Below are positions 17,479 through 26,711 of a DNA stretch of 36,716 bases, piece by piece (within the stretch, counting starts at the first letter, position 1; the number at the start of each line of letters is the position of its first letter). Source of the stretch: Ceratorhiza oryzae-sativae (taxonomy: Eukaryota; Basidiomycota; Agaricomycetes; Cantharellales; Ceratobasidiaceae). Position numbers and translations under genes: made by a program. A model generated the notes under the pieces. The model saw only the letters and a program-made list of their open reading frames with translations. It ran no database searches and was not told where the DNA came from. The stretch lies in contig JARWMV010000137.1 of assembly GCA_030998015.1 (NCBI GenBank), positions 1 through 36,716 on the forward strand, given 5' to 3'.

Positions 17479-17513
17479 CTCCCTGGATCTCTAGAGATCC
17501 AGGAGGCGGACTT
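17479..17513. repeat. CTCCCTGGATCTC hairpin
   Basis: CCGCTCCCTGGATCTC/GAGATCCAGGAGGCGG. Interrupts the NUMOD region. Same family at 19925-19960, 20574-20607, 32346-32381, 34434-34467 and 34667-34702. Confidence 0.75.
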
Positions 17514-17611
17514 TGTTACCTTTTTCAAAATTTAGTTTAGAAAGATGCGCTCTAATTTTAGATAAAGACTCTTCGCTATGCTTAAACCCTAAGGATGAGC
17601 AAGCTTTTTTT

Positions 17612-17714
17612 AAAACCCCAAATTGGGGGTGTAGATTTGCCTGCGCAAATCACCCCCAATTTAGAAGTCCTCAGCGCTTAGGCCGCGCCTAAAGGCGCGA
17701 TCAGAGAGTTGGAG
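17612..17714 (+). repeat. Compound hairpin element
   Basis: CCCCAAATTGGGGGTG family as at 973-1075. It marks the junction between the LAGLIDADG and GIY-YIG parts of the mosaic gene. Confidence 0.75.
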
Positions 17715-17820
17715 GAAGCATGATTAGGAAAAGATTGCTCGAATCTAACTCGACTATTGTGTGATGATTTTATTCGTTCAACACGAGAATCTCCGAGAAG
17801 AGTCCCTATTAAAATATCAC

Positions 17821-17967
17821 GAAATTGTTGCACGTACGTGCAACAACTTCACCCTTGAGGCGCCTGATTCCGAGGTAGCCTGGAACCTCTGGGGTCCAGG
17901 CTACCTCGCAATACCTCGGCAGTAATTTCCTTGAGGCGGAGCTGCGATCGTAGGCGGGCACGGGTCA
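17821..17967 (+). repeat. Compound of nested hairpins
   Basis: GTTGCACGTACGTGCAAC, then a TGATTCC-GAGGTAGCC...GGCTACCTC-GCAATACC unit, ending GGGCACGGGTCA, which resembles an elB or elC right end. Possibly a decayed elB. Confidence 0.6.
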
Positions 17968-18464
17968 GTTTGTTCAGAACTGAGATCAACTTCTAATTTT
18001 AATGGAGTTGTTTGTCGAGGTTTTCCGTATTCAGAACCTTTTTTCCTGCATAAAGTAAAATAGGACTAGTTAAAAAAGATTCCTGTAAAGTTTCACCGTT
18101 ATAATTTTCGAGAAATGATAGCAATAGACCCCCAATGCGTTGCAGCGTATTGGGGGGCTATTGCCCCCCCAAACAATGCAGCGTAGCTGCATTTGTTTGG
18201 GGGGTCAATAGTGAAAATATAATATTCTCATCCCGCTTTATAAGACTAAATTTATTTAGTTTAGGACTATATCTTTAAATTGATGAAACAATTCGCACCA
18301 CGTATAGCCTCTGAGGATCCGCTTATTATTTAAAATAGGATTTCCTGCTGATTATCCAATCTTTGGAATTATTTTGGTTAAATAATTCAAAAGCTCTAAG
18401 GAGTTTCCAGCATATAGTGGTGTACATAATGTGTTTAGTAACACATTTAGGCCGGGAGTAATTG

Positions 18465-18557
18465 ACCGATAAACATAGTTAGGTATGAATCTCCTGCTAC
18501 TAGAACAAGCATAAAGAAAGTGAATAATGATAAGTATGAAAAGAATCTTTGGTTGTG
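18465..18557 (-). CDS. nad5: nad5 exon A0
   Basis: 31 codons of ND5: [18 protein letters not shown], then [13 protein letters not shown]. It corresponds to the [18 protein letters not shown] region typical of fungal ND5, and joins directly to WEGIG of exon A. The preceding intron ends CAATG. ND5 residues upstream of this point (about 95) were not found. Confidence 0.92.
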
Positions 18558-18756
18558 CATTGAGGTCAAATTTATCATACAATTAAATATTTATTATAAC
18601 TCTCTTCCTGTGTTCATCCCTGATTTTATTTTTATTATGGAATTTAAACCTTCAGTCGTAAGATGGGATCCCTCATTCATCAATTTAGCGATTTTACACC
18701 AGTCCAAATAATCTAATAATTTTACACCAAGCAAAGGGTTATTTTCAAAAAAAGGT

Positions 18757-18928
18757 CCGCGCGCGTTAGTTGCTGGTGGGACTTGTCCCACCAACCAACG
18801 TGAGCAATCGCAACCGTTTGCGATTGCTAGTGCGCGGCATAATATCGATATTTAGCCGCCGGCTGAAAATGACGAACGGTCGTCATTTTCTACGAGGGAA
18901 TCTTTAGGATTCCCTCTAACGCCGGCGG
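18757..18928 (-). mobile_element. elA
   Basis: 172-bp copy lying against elB copy 6, probably inserted in its target duplication: TC remains on one side and ACC on the other. Confidence 0.95.
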
Positions 18929-18930
18929 GA

Positions 18931-19176
18931 CCCGTGCACGCCTGCGAACGCCTTGGCTTAAGCCAAGCAAGCTTGGCTCATATTGACCTTAAGGTCAATA
19001 ATCAAGCCAAGGCGGCCCTGGCGTGCGCGCGGCGTCTGATTCCGAGGTACCCTGGAACTGAAAGTTCCAGGGTACCTCGCAATACCTCGCCGCGAACGCG
19101 GCCTCGATAACCATACCCACGGGTCAACAGCATGTATTTATATATAAATACAATGCTGGTTGACCCTAAGCGGGGG
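18931..19176 (-). mobile_element. elB copy 6
   Basis: One flank is CATA; the other is TC followed by elA. Removing both elements joins TNII to PFFENN in frame. Internal TATG complement conserved at 19112-19115. Confidence 0.9.
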
Positions 19177-19518
19177 TATGATATTGGTTATATCTGAAAA
19201 TTTAGTAATAGTTAAAACCACTGCTGCCTTTCCTGAATATTGTGTTACACTACCTGAACCCAGGTATTTACTTAAACACTCCAATAAATTTTTATCTCTA
19301 TCGTGCTGGGTTACTCTAAATCTTAATTGTATTCTATGCCCAATTGGATTTGATGGTCGTTCATAAATTCTTACATCAAAACTTACATCAACAGATACAA
19401 AGCCTGAAACCCAATTAGAATCAGGAATTTCTTCAGTATTAATAACTGGTCTTTCAACAGGAGCATAGTCTTTAAACTCAGATTTTAAGGAATCCGATAA
19501 CCCTAAATTCATTGAGGC

Positions 19519-19690
19519 CCGCGCGCGTTAGTTGCTGGTGGGACTTGTCCCACCAACCAACGTGAGCAATCGCAACCGTTTGCGATTGCTAGTGCGCGGC
19601 ATAATATCGATATTTAGCCGCCGGCTGAAAATGACGAACGGTCGTCATTTTCTACGAGGGAATCTTTAGGATTCCCTCTAACGCCGGCGG
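19519..19690 (-). mobile_element. elA
   Basis: Inserted between LKQIV and ASMNLGLS. Related genes here read QIVSLKATLNFG, so three residues (SLK) are missing at the insertion. Confidence 0.95.
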
Positions 19691-19924
19691 GACTATTTGT
19701 TTCAACCCTTCCATAGTAAGATGAGATTTATTGCTTATTAGTTCTACTACTTCTTTAAACAAAAGAAAATCTGCTTTTTTTTGTGTCAATAAAGGGTATT
19801 TATCTAAATGATCTATAAGTTGTAACAAATCTTGTTTAGAATCAATTGAATAATTCGCCTTATTTTCAGAAGGAGTTGAATGAATTGAGCCGATTCCACC
19901 CAGAGATTGTTGTAGTTTTAATAA

Positions 19925-19960
19925 TCCGCTCCCTGGATCTCTAGAGATCCAGGAGGCGGG
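19925..19960. repeat. CTCCCTGGATCTC hairpin
   Basis: Same family as 17479-17513. Interrupts the LAGLIDADG gene after HIKDL. Confidence 0.75.
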
Positions 19961-20100
19961 GTAAGTCTTTTATGTGAAGACCTAATTGAAATTTAGTTTG
20001 GATTCTCCATCCTAACTTTCTAGTCTTATTTTTGTCGACTATGATACTGAATGACCCCTCAAGGATACTATATGACTTAGGTGGTATTCTTAAAATACCA

Positions 20101-20377
20101 TCTTACTCAAAAAGGGGAGACTTATAACAGCAACTACCCCCTAAAACTGAAAGCCGTGTAATTCACTATGGAATTGTGAGGTACCCTGGACCATTCAGTC
20201 CAGGGTACCTCACAATCATGGAATTACGAGTTTGTAGTATACAACATGAAAATATAATTGCACGATACTTAACAAACATAACGACAATTGACCCCCAATG
20301 CCTTACAGCATGTTGGGGGGCAATTGCCCCCCCAAACTATGCAGCGTAGCTGCATATGTTTGGGGGGTCAATTGTTT
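20101..20377 (-). other. Intron sequence between two endonuclease genes
   Basis: Holds a GTGAGGTACCCTGGACC/GGTCCAGGGTACCTCAC hairpin in 20176-20214 and paired CCAATGC/CCAAAC hairpins at 20288-20368 with outer CAATTG repeats. A nad5 exon is expected in this neighbourhood but none was recognised. Confidence 0.5.
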
Positions 20378-21401
20378 TTATAAACCTATTTTATATAGCA
20401 TCATTTTTGGCATAACGTCTTTTAACAACCCTGCCTGGGCAACTGCGCTTTAGCGCACGTCTTGGCAGGGGTAGGATTGCAAAACCGGCATTGATCTACG
20501 TGGAATTACTATTCGGCAACCACTACCTCTGTTAACTTTTCGGCATTTTAAATCCCATTTGGCATTTAAAACTCCGCTCCCTGGATCTCTAGAGATCCAG
20601 GAGGCGGACTAATAAACTTACTTCGTCGACTGTATAGCATTCCGTACAAAGAAAAACTCTTTGTGTTGTTCGACAAAAGCTACCATCATCGCACAACCAG
20701 TAGCTCAATGAGGAAACTGTTAACAACTCGTTTATGTTAGTTGGTATTATTTTTTTCCCATCAAGATAAAATAGATCGTAAATTGTGTTAAAACACGGCA
20801 ATGAAGAAGTATTAAATGAAATTTGAGTATAAATTTTGCCTGTCCGGTAATCAGGTTTCTGATCACGAGATTTTGGAGCCGATAAACAATAGCTTCTGAA
20901 TAATTCGTACAAGTGAAAAAGATACTCTTTATTAGCGGAACCTTGTTTAAATCTTAAACGAATACCCTCCGCGCTCTTTGATCGCCCGCAGGGCGGCCTA
21001 AGCGCGGAGGGCTCCACTAATCGATGATTTGCGAAGGCAAATCTACACCCTGCCTAGAGAACTGCGCTTTAGCGCACGTCTTGGCAGGGGTATCGATTAG
21101 CGGGGTTACTATTAATACTTGCTTTATGTGCGTTTAAGTCCCCCAAAATGAGTCCTACTAAAATTTGTTCTAATTCATTTGAAAGGGAAAAGGATTCTCG
21201 TTCAACTTTATTCAATTTTCGCATTTTAACAGGCAATAAAGAAGTAAGTAAAAATTCAATATGGGCGCCTGGGCCGGATCCGTTAAATGAAAATACTTCA
21301 AATTCAGCGGTAGCAATAACCATAATAATTAATAACCAGAAAATATGACAAAACCGTGGTTTGAGTTGAAGAAAAAAAGATAAAATTGAAAAATAAAACA
21401 T
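20378..21401 (-). pseudogene. LAGLIDADG endonuclease, interrupted by hairpins only
   Basis: Starts MFYFSILSFFLQLKP with a hydrophobic leader. Motif one is QILVGLILGDLNAHK. A compound hairpin (20957-21107) intervenes, then IRLRFKQGSANKEYLFHLYE, LFRSYCLSAPKSRDQ, SLPCFNTIYDLFYLDGKK, SLSYWLCDDGSF (motif two), hairpin 20574-20607, VLNAKWDLKCRKV, IVIPRRSMPVLQS, hairpin 20431-20472, LLKDVMPKMMLYKIGL and stop. All family blocks are present, so the hairpins look like late, clean insertions. It is the best internal reference for the other endonucleases. Confidence 0.8.
20957..21107 (+). repeat. Triply nested hairpin element
   Basis: CCCTCCGCGC/GCGCGGAGGG, then CTAATCGAT...ATCGATTAG enclosing GATTTGCGAAGGCAAATC and CCCTGCC/GGCAGGG. 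The same arrangement recurs at 10397-10534 and 30977-31117. Confidence 0.8.
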
Positions 21402-21549
21402 TTTTAAAAATTAATATGTTGATAGTCTCTAAATCTAAACACACTAGATGTTCTTCACTAACCGGGACATTTAGAATAGACGGTACTTGACCGATTAGGT
21501 GGGAAATACCGTTCATGTTCCTAAACTTCAAGGGGCAAGAAAACAATGA
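21402..21549 (-). other. Group I intron core fragment upstream of endonuclease
   Basis: The minus strand reads GATTTAGAGACTATCAAC, an R-like group I segment, about 20 bases before the endonuclease frame opens. Confidence 0.45.
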
Positions 21550-21676
21550 CCTCCCAATGCGTTACCAAGCCTGTAAGGCCAACGTATTGGGAGGGCCATT
21601 ACCCCCCCCAAACAATGCAGCATAGCTGCATCAGTTTGGGGGGTCAACTGGGGTTTATTTTGTCAAAAGACTGGGC

Positions 21677-21891
21677 CCGCCGGCGTTAGAGGGAATCCTA
21701 ACTTGAGGTAGCCTTGACCATGAGTCCAGGCTACCTCAACATAAAGATTCCCTCGTAGAAAATGACGACCGTTCGTCATTTTCAGCCGGCGGCTAAATAT
21801 CGATATTATGCCGCGCACTAGCAATCGCAAACGGTTGCGATTGCTCACGTTGGTTGGTGGGACAAGTCCCACCAGCAACTAACGCGCGCGG
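21677..21891 (+). mobile_element. elA with a shorter nested hairpin, 215 bp
   Basis: The nested unit here lacks seven bases of the second arm and is bounded by AACTT and CAACATAA, unlike other copies. The left flank is unrelated to that of 556-727, so this elA is a recombination joint. Confidence 0.92.
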
Positions 21892-22605
21892 AGAATTTTG
21901 TCCTTCAGGTCCAAAAACACAAACTTTTAAGCTTAAAGTCTCGGGGAAAGTTTATAAAGCAATATATTTTGGAACTTACGCTTTACCTTGTTTTGGTGAG
22001 TTTTTAAATATTTTTTACCAGGACGGTGTTAAAGTTGTACCAGCTAATATCGCAAATCTGTTGACACCCTCGGGCCTCGGTTATTGGATTTGCGATGATG
22101 GTGGATTCAATAAAAAAAAAGCGAACTCCTGGTATAAAACCCCAAATTGGGGGTGTAGATTTGCCTGCGCAAATCACCCCCAATTTAGGAGTCCTCAGCG
22201 CTTAGGCCGCGCCTAAAGGCGCGATCAGAGAGCGTTGGATAGGGTTATAGTCCGTGCTGGTTAACCATCACGGGGTTTTAGATAATTTTACACTAGAAGA
22301 AGTTGAACTTCTTCGAAAATTATTACTTGATAAATTTGGTTTGGAGTCTGCTCTTCATAACCCCCGCTTAGGGTCAACCAGCATTGTATTTATATATAAA
22401 TACATGCTGTTGACCCGAGGGGTATGGTTATCGAGGCCGCGTGACAAACCCTCCGCGCTTAGGCCGCCCTGCGGGCGATCAAAGAGCGCGGAGGTATTCT
22501 AAACGGGGTTATTCTATACGAATTCCCTCTCGATCACTTTCCACTCTTCAATCTATTGTTGCTCCTCACATTTTCCCTAGCCTGTTATATAAAATCGGTA
22601 TGTAA
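21892..22605 (+). pseudogene. LAGLIDADG endonuclease of B-C intron, C-terminal part (third copy)
   Basis: Identical to the part of 253-1441 downstream of elA. The N-terminal third, with the first LAGLIDADG motif, is absent in this orientation. Confidence 0.85.
22361..22494 (+). mobile_element. Chimeric elB (third copy)
   Basis: Same as 1197-1330. Confidence 0.75.
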
Positions 22606-22626
22606 TAGTTACATTTAACATAACTG

Positions 22627-22731
22627 CTTTCTCAACACAATGTAGCTTTATTCCACTTAGTAAACCACGCTTTCTTCAAGAGTTTACTATTCTTATCTGC
22701 AGGTGCAATTATTCACGCTATGGCAGATCAA
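22627..22731 (+). CDS. nad5: nad5 exon C (third copy)
   Basis: The same 35 codons as the other two copies. This one is on the same strand as exon D, about 6.1 kb upstream, so C and D can be joined in cis here. Confidence 0.92.
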
Positions 22732-23276
22732 TAAGCCAGTGTGTTCGCACACGAAATGTTGTAATACTGCCAAACTCCGGGCAATTCCTAAAGCTTAAGT
22801 TACAGCGAGTAAAAGGGTAACCTTTGAAAGTACGATAGAGTAATTATCTATCTATGGACAATGTTCCGATGTAATGAGACTCAAGATGATCGAAAGTGAA
22901 ATGGATCTTCGCGGAACTAAAATCCTTACGGTTAAACCGTTGGCAGTGCCACTTCAAATCAAGTTTGATTTCATCCGAAGTGACTGCTGAATTTTTTGTT
23001 TAATTTATTAAGGATAAAAGCGCATCGACTAAAAGGTAGTAGTGTCTACACGGGATCAAAAATCTCGCATTAAATTAAGTAACTTGCTTATAAGTGTAGA
23101 ATTAAGATATAGTCAGACCCCATACGAAAGTATGAAAAACCTGTAAAACCTAAGGAACGGCCAGTAACAGTTTCTCTAGATACTGTCCTGTTCTATATAT
23201 TTAAAGGTTTCAATGCGGTAAGATAACATCAAGCTGTGAGGATACAAGTCTAATTTTGCTAAAGTATATAATAATG
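22732..23276 (+). other. Group I intron core between exons C and D (third copy)
   Basis: Same core as 1568-2112, with S segment AAGATATAGTCAGACC near 23104. The matching 3' splice site is AATCG before exon D at 28864. Confidence 0.78.
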
Positions 23277-23484
23277 CCCCCGCTCTATCGGCTAAAATCT
23301 TAGGTGTAACCCAAGATTTCAGCCGCCCTGCCTAGAGAACTGCGCTTTAGCGCACGTCTTGGCAGGGGTAATAAAGCGGAGGGTCAACGACCCGTGGGCA
23401 TTGTTAACGAGGCCGCGTTCGCGGCGAGCCGCGCGCACGCCAGGGCCGCCTTGGCAAGCCAAGGCGTTCGCAGGCGTGCACGGG
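23277..23484 (+). mobile_element. elC copy 5
   Basis: Same flanks as copy 2 (TAATG left, TAATA right). Confidence 0.9.
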
Positions 23485-23715
23485 TAATAATAATTTTACG
23501 GGAAAATTTACTCCTTTGATTCCAATCCGATGCCCACCTGCTAAAACTTTATATTGGATTTCACTTACCCTCAGACGGCAGATTCCTACTCGCAATCCTT
23601 CTACCATAGGCCCGGACTGAGTAGCGCCAAGGAGGTCGACAAACAAACCCTTAGTTGGTCTTGAATTATTAAATTCCGTGATTTTTGATAAAAGAGACGG
23701 TAATGTCAACAACAC
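23485..23715 (-). CDS. Unrecognised ORF (third copy)
   Basis: Identical to 2321-2551; no family recognised. Confidence 0.25.
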
Positions 23716-23879
23716 TTAATTTATTACGTTGAATCTAGCTGAACTGTAAATAAGTTAAGTAAGCCCGTAGGGCCCAAAACCACCGTAAAGGTGTTTTTGG
23801 AAGCAATTTTTCATTGCACGCATTACTAAATGTGACCAATTTCGGTTGGTCAACAACAATTTAGTCTGCCCATAAGGAT

Positions 23880-24051
23880 CCGCGCGCGTTAGTTGCTGGT
23901 GGGACTTGTCCCACCAACCAACGTGAGCAATCGCAACCGTTTGCGATTGCTAGTGCGCGGCATAATATCGATATTTAGCCGCCGGCTGAAAATGACGAAC
24001 GGTCGTCATTTTCTACGAGGGAATCTTTAGGATTCCCTCTAACGCCGGCGG
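23880..24051 (-). mobile_element. elA
   Basis: Third-copy counterpart of 5195-5366. Confidence 0.95.
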
Positions 24052-24061
24052 AATTTAAATT

Positions 24062-24202
24062 ATGATTTTTTTAATGTTTTTAATTGGAATTTTGGGATTT
24101 ATATTAAATAGAAAAAATATTGCCCTATCAGTCAGTTCCATCGAGACAATGATACTAGCTGTATCATTTCTTGTTTTAATTAGTTCTTTTGGTCTCGGTG
24201 TA
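24062..24202 (+). CDS. nad4L: nad4L-like 5' exon (third copy)
   Basis: Same 47 codons as 5044-5184, starting ATG ten bases after an elA. It sits between nad5 exons C and D on the same strand. In many fungi nad4L lies just upstream of nad5, so this position looks like the result of rearrangement. The downstream part of the gene was not found. Confidence 0.65.
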
Positions 24203-24203
24203 C

Positions 24204-24375
24204 CCGCGCGCGTTAGTTGCTGGTGGGACTTGTCCCACCAACCAACGTGAGCAATCGCAACCGTTTGCGATTGCTAGTGCGCGGCATAATATCGATATTT
24301 AGCCGCCGGCTGAAAATGACGAACGGTCGTCATTTTCTACGAGGGAATCTTTAGGATTCCCTCTAACGCCGGCGG
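24204..24375 (-). mobile_element. elA
   Basis: 172-bp copy at the 3' edge of the nad4L-like exon. Confidence 0.95.
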
Positions 24376-25395
24376 GCTATAGCAGGAGCATTGTGGGTAA
24401 TTATTTTTAATTTAGTCATTGCAACTATTACGTTATTCTTGTTTATTTTTGAAGAACCCTTTTTTGTTTTAAGTACCCTTCTTGATAAAACTTTATTAGT
24501 TGAATTTCCTGAAATTGATTCAACAACTCTTATGGCCCTTTCACCCTACTTTGTCACTGGTTTTTGTGACGCTGAGTCTTGTTTTAATGTCTCGGTATCC
24601 AAAAGGATTAAATCAATAGCCCCCCAATGCGTTACCAAGCCTGTAAGGCACGCCCTACGGGCCAGCGTATTGGGGGGCTATCACCCCCCCAAACAATGCA
24701 GCGTAGCTGCATTAGTTTGGGGGGTCAACTGTTGGATATGTTGTACAAGCGAGGTTTGTCATAGAACTTCAGTTAAGTGATATAGATTTATTGTTTAAAA
24801 TACAATCTCCGCGCGCGTTAGTTGCTGGTGGGACTTGTCCCACCAACCAACGTGAGCAATCGCAACCGTTTGCGATTGCTAGTGCGCGGCATAATATCGA
24901 TATTTAGCCGCCGGCTGAAAATGACGAACGGTCGTCATTTTCTACGAGGGAATCTTTAGGATTCCCTCTAACGCCGGCGGGGGGATTGGGACAGTCACAA
25001 AAGATCCTGTAAAAAATGTTTGCCGATTTAGTGTTGTAAGTATCAAAGATATTAATAATTTAATTATTCCTCATTTTACTGAATACCCTTTACAAAGTGC
25101 TAAATCCGTAGATTTTTCTATATGGGCACAAATTGTGAAATTACTAAATGATAAAGCCCGTAGGGCCCAAAACCACCGTAAAGGTGTTTTTGGAAACACC
25201 TTACACTGGCGGGGTTACATCAGATTGTGTCTCTTAAAGCAACACTAAATTTTGGATTATCTGAAAATTTGAAAAAGGAATTTCCTAATCTAAGTGTATT
25301 AGAAAGACCCAACTATAGCCCTGACAACACCATTTTAAATCCTGATTGGATTAGTGGGTTTGTGGAAGGGGAGCCTATTACACAATCAATAGTTT
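24376..25395 (+). pseudogene. LAGLIDADG endonuclease after the nad4L-like exon
   Basis: Order: AIAGALWVIIFNLVIATITL and a hydrophobic stretch; YFVTGFCDAESCFNVSVSKR (motif one, with CDAESCF); paired hairpins 24620-24727; VGYVVQARFVIELQLSDIDL; LLFKIQS; elA 24809-24980; GIGTVTKDPVKNVCRFSVV; IIPHFTEYPLQSAKSVDFS; a hairpin pair; LTLAGLHQIVSLKATLNFG; ILNPDWISGFVEGE (motif two), then more hairpins. The region after motif two is not recognised. The upstream hydrophobic block may be in frame with the nad4L-like exon, as for many intron ORFs. Confidence 0.78.
24809..24980 (-). mobile_element. elA
   Basis: Splits LLFKIQS from GIGTV. The family usually has about two more residues (YF) at this point. Confidence 0.95.
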
Positions 25396-25726
25396 TTAAC
25401 CTCGACTGTGGGCGGCTTTAGCCGCCCACAGGCTCCGGCCCCTCCAAACAATGCAGCGTAGCTGCACATGTTTGGGGGGCAGAAGTCTGCGGTCGTGTTC
25501 CTGGAACAAGACCACAGACGAGGTAGAAATAGTAATTCAAGTTTTTTATGTCAAATAAAAATGCCTTTAATCAGAAATGGTAGTAAAATACCAATTGACC
25601 TATTAGGTGCAATCATTCTCTTTGAGAATGTGATATTTAGGACTCTGATTCCGAGGTAGCCTGGAACCTCTGGGGTCCAGGCTACCTCGCAATACCTTGA
25701 AACTAATCTTAGTTACGAGGCTGACT
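25396..25726 (+). other. Hairpin cluster and unassigned frame
   Basis: Third-copy version of 3301-3573. After the GAGGTAGCC hairpin (about 25654-25688) the sequence becomes unique. Confidence 0.5.
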
Positions 25727-25948
25727 CCGCGCGCGTTAGTTGCTGGTGGGACTTGTCCCACCAACCAACGTGAGCAATCGCAACCGTTTGCGATTGCTAG
25801 TGCGCGGCATAATATCGATATTTAGCCGCCGGCTGAAAATGACGAACGGTCGTCATTTTCTACGAGGGAATCTTTATGGGAGGTAGCCTGGACCATGAGA
25901 CTCATGGTCAAGGCTACCTCATCTGAGGATTCCCTCTAACGCCGGCGG
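25727..25948 (-). mobile_element. elA with nested hairpin, 222 bp
   Basis: Flanked by GGCTGACT and AGTCTTGTT: AGTC/GACT is a short inverted repeat around the insertion. Confidence 0.95.
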
Positions 25949-26056
25949 AGTCTTGTTCTGAAGTTTTAGGGTAGAGATTTGATCTTTATCTAGAAACATG
26001 CCGTTTTGTATGGAACACTAGTGCTTTACAGTAAAAAGCCAACCGTGGTTTAGCGT
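25949..26056. other. Short unique spacer
   Basis: 108 bases between two elA copies with no gene recognised. Confidence 0.5.
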
Positions 26057-26278
26057 CCGCGCGCGTTAGTTGCTGGTGGGACTTGTCCCACCAACCAACG
26101 TGAGCAATCGCAACCGTTTGCGATTGCTAGTGCGCGGCATAATATCGATATTTAGCCGCCGGCTGAAAATGACGAACGGTCGTCATTTTCTACGAGGGAA
26201 TCTTTATGGGAGGTAGCCTGGACCATGAGACTCATGGTCAAGGCTACCTCATCTGAGGATTCCCTCTAACGCCGGCGG
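26057..26278 (-). mobile_element. elA with nested hairpin, 222 bp
   Basis: Two bases from elC copy 6. Confidence 0.95.
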
Positions 26279-26280
26279 GA

Positions 26281-26488
26281 CCCGTGCACGCCTGCGAACG
26301 CCTTGGCTTGCCAAGGCGGCCCTGGCGTGCGCGCGGCTCGCCGCGAACGCGGCCTCGTTAACAATGCCCACGGGTCGTTGACCCTCCGCTTTATTACCCC
26401 TGCCAAGACGTGCGCTAAAGCGCAGTTCTCTAGGCAGGGCGGCTGAAATCTTGGGTTACACCTAAGATTTTAGCCGATAGAGCGGGGG
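26281..26488 (-). mobile_element. elC copy 6
   Basis: Sandwiched between two elA copies. Its host flanks are lost; the internal CATT segment is unchanged. Confidence 0.9.
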
Positions 26489-26489
26489 C

Positions 26490-26711
26490 CCGCGCGCGTT
26501 AGTTGCTGGTGGGACTTGTCCCACCAACCAACGTGAGCAATCGCAACCGTTTGCGATTGCTAGTGCGCGGCATAATATCGATATTTAGCCGCCGGCTGAA
26601 AATGACGAACGGTCGTCATTTTCTACGAGGGAATCTTTATGGGAGGTAGCCTGGACCATGAGACTCATGGTCAAGGCTACCTCATCTGAGGATTCCCTCT
26701 AACGCCGGCGG
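26490..26711 (-). mobile_element. elA with nested hairpin, 222 bp
   Basis: Abuts elC, giving an elA-elC-elA array at 26057-26711. Confidence 0.95.

Larger units (their letters stand above)
16672..18110 (-). pseudogene. Mosaic endonuclease, LAGLIDADG with an embedded GIY-YIG segment
   Basis: In minus order: SPILLYAGKKGSEYG leader; element cluster 17821-17967; ILIGTLLGDSRVERIK (first LAGLIDADG motif) to RVRFEQSFPNHAS; compound hairpin 17612-17714; SSLGFKHSEESLSKIRAHLS (NUMOD3 of GIY-YIG enzymes); hairpin 17479-17513; VIVYDSTRQAAEALNCHHTT (NUMOD1) to PFRNKYF; elB 17085-17330; YTLEEVKLLQKSLLG and RENQWLICIPVKQQ (LAGLIDADG C-terminal half); elA; HSSMLYKI and stop. The GIY-YIG part replaces the middle of the LAGLIDADG gene, and both junctions are elements. 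The frames do not join at elB. Confidence 0.75.
16436..18464 (-). other. Group I intron between nad5 exons A0 and A
   Basis: Starts after ATCGGT. Core segments on the minus strand are AATCAGCAGGAAATCC (Q), CCTCAGAGGCTATACG (R) and AAAGATATAGTCCTAAAC (S, near 18255). A mosaic endonuclease gene occupies the P9 side, and the intron ends CCCGTG before exon A. Confidence 0.8.
18594..20100 (-). pseudogene. LAGLIDADG endonuclease of the intron before exon A0, interrupted
   Basis: A two-motif LAGLIDADG protein: LEGSFSIIVDKNKTRKLGWR and QTKFQLGLHIKDL; hairpin 19925-19960; DLLQLIDHLDKYPLLTQKKA; HLTMEGLKQIV; elA 19519-19690; ASMNLGLSDSLKSEF; ERPVINTEEIPDSNWVSGFV (second motif, with SVDVSFDV in place of the usual DGEGSF-like acids); RFRVTQHDRDKNLLECLSK; elB plus elA at 18757-19176; PFFENNPLLGVKLLDYLDW to MNTGREL and stop. 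No start codon was found. Lost acidic residues in motif two suggest it is inactive. Confidence 0.8.
21677..25680 (+). repeat. Third copy of the palindrome arm
   Basis: Matches 556-3573 with a +21164 offset up to the elA at 23880, then +22093, because it retains the 929 bp missing from the left arm. Its left boundary is an elA and its right boundary is the GAGGTAGCC hairpin that also marks the palindrome centre. It is an inverted repeat relative to 3586-7526. Confidence 0.92.
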
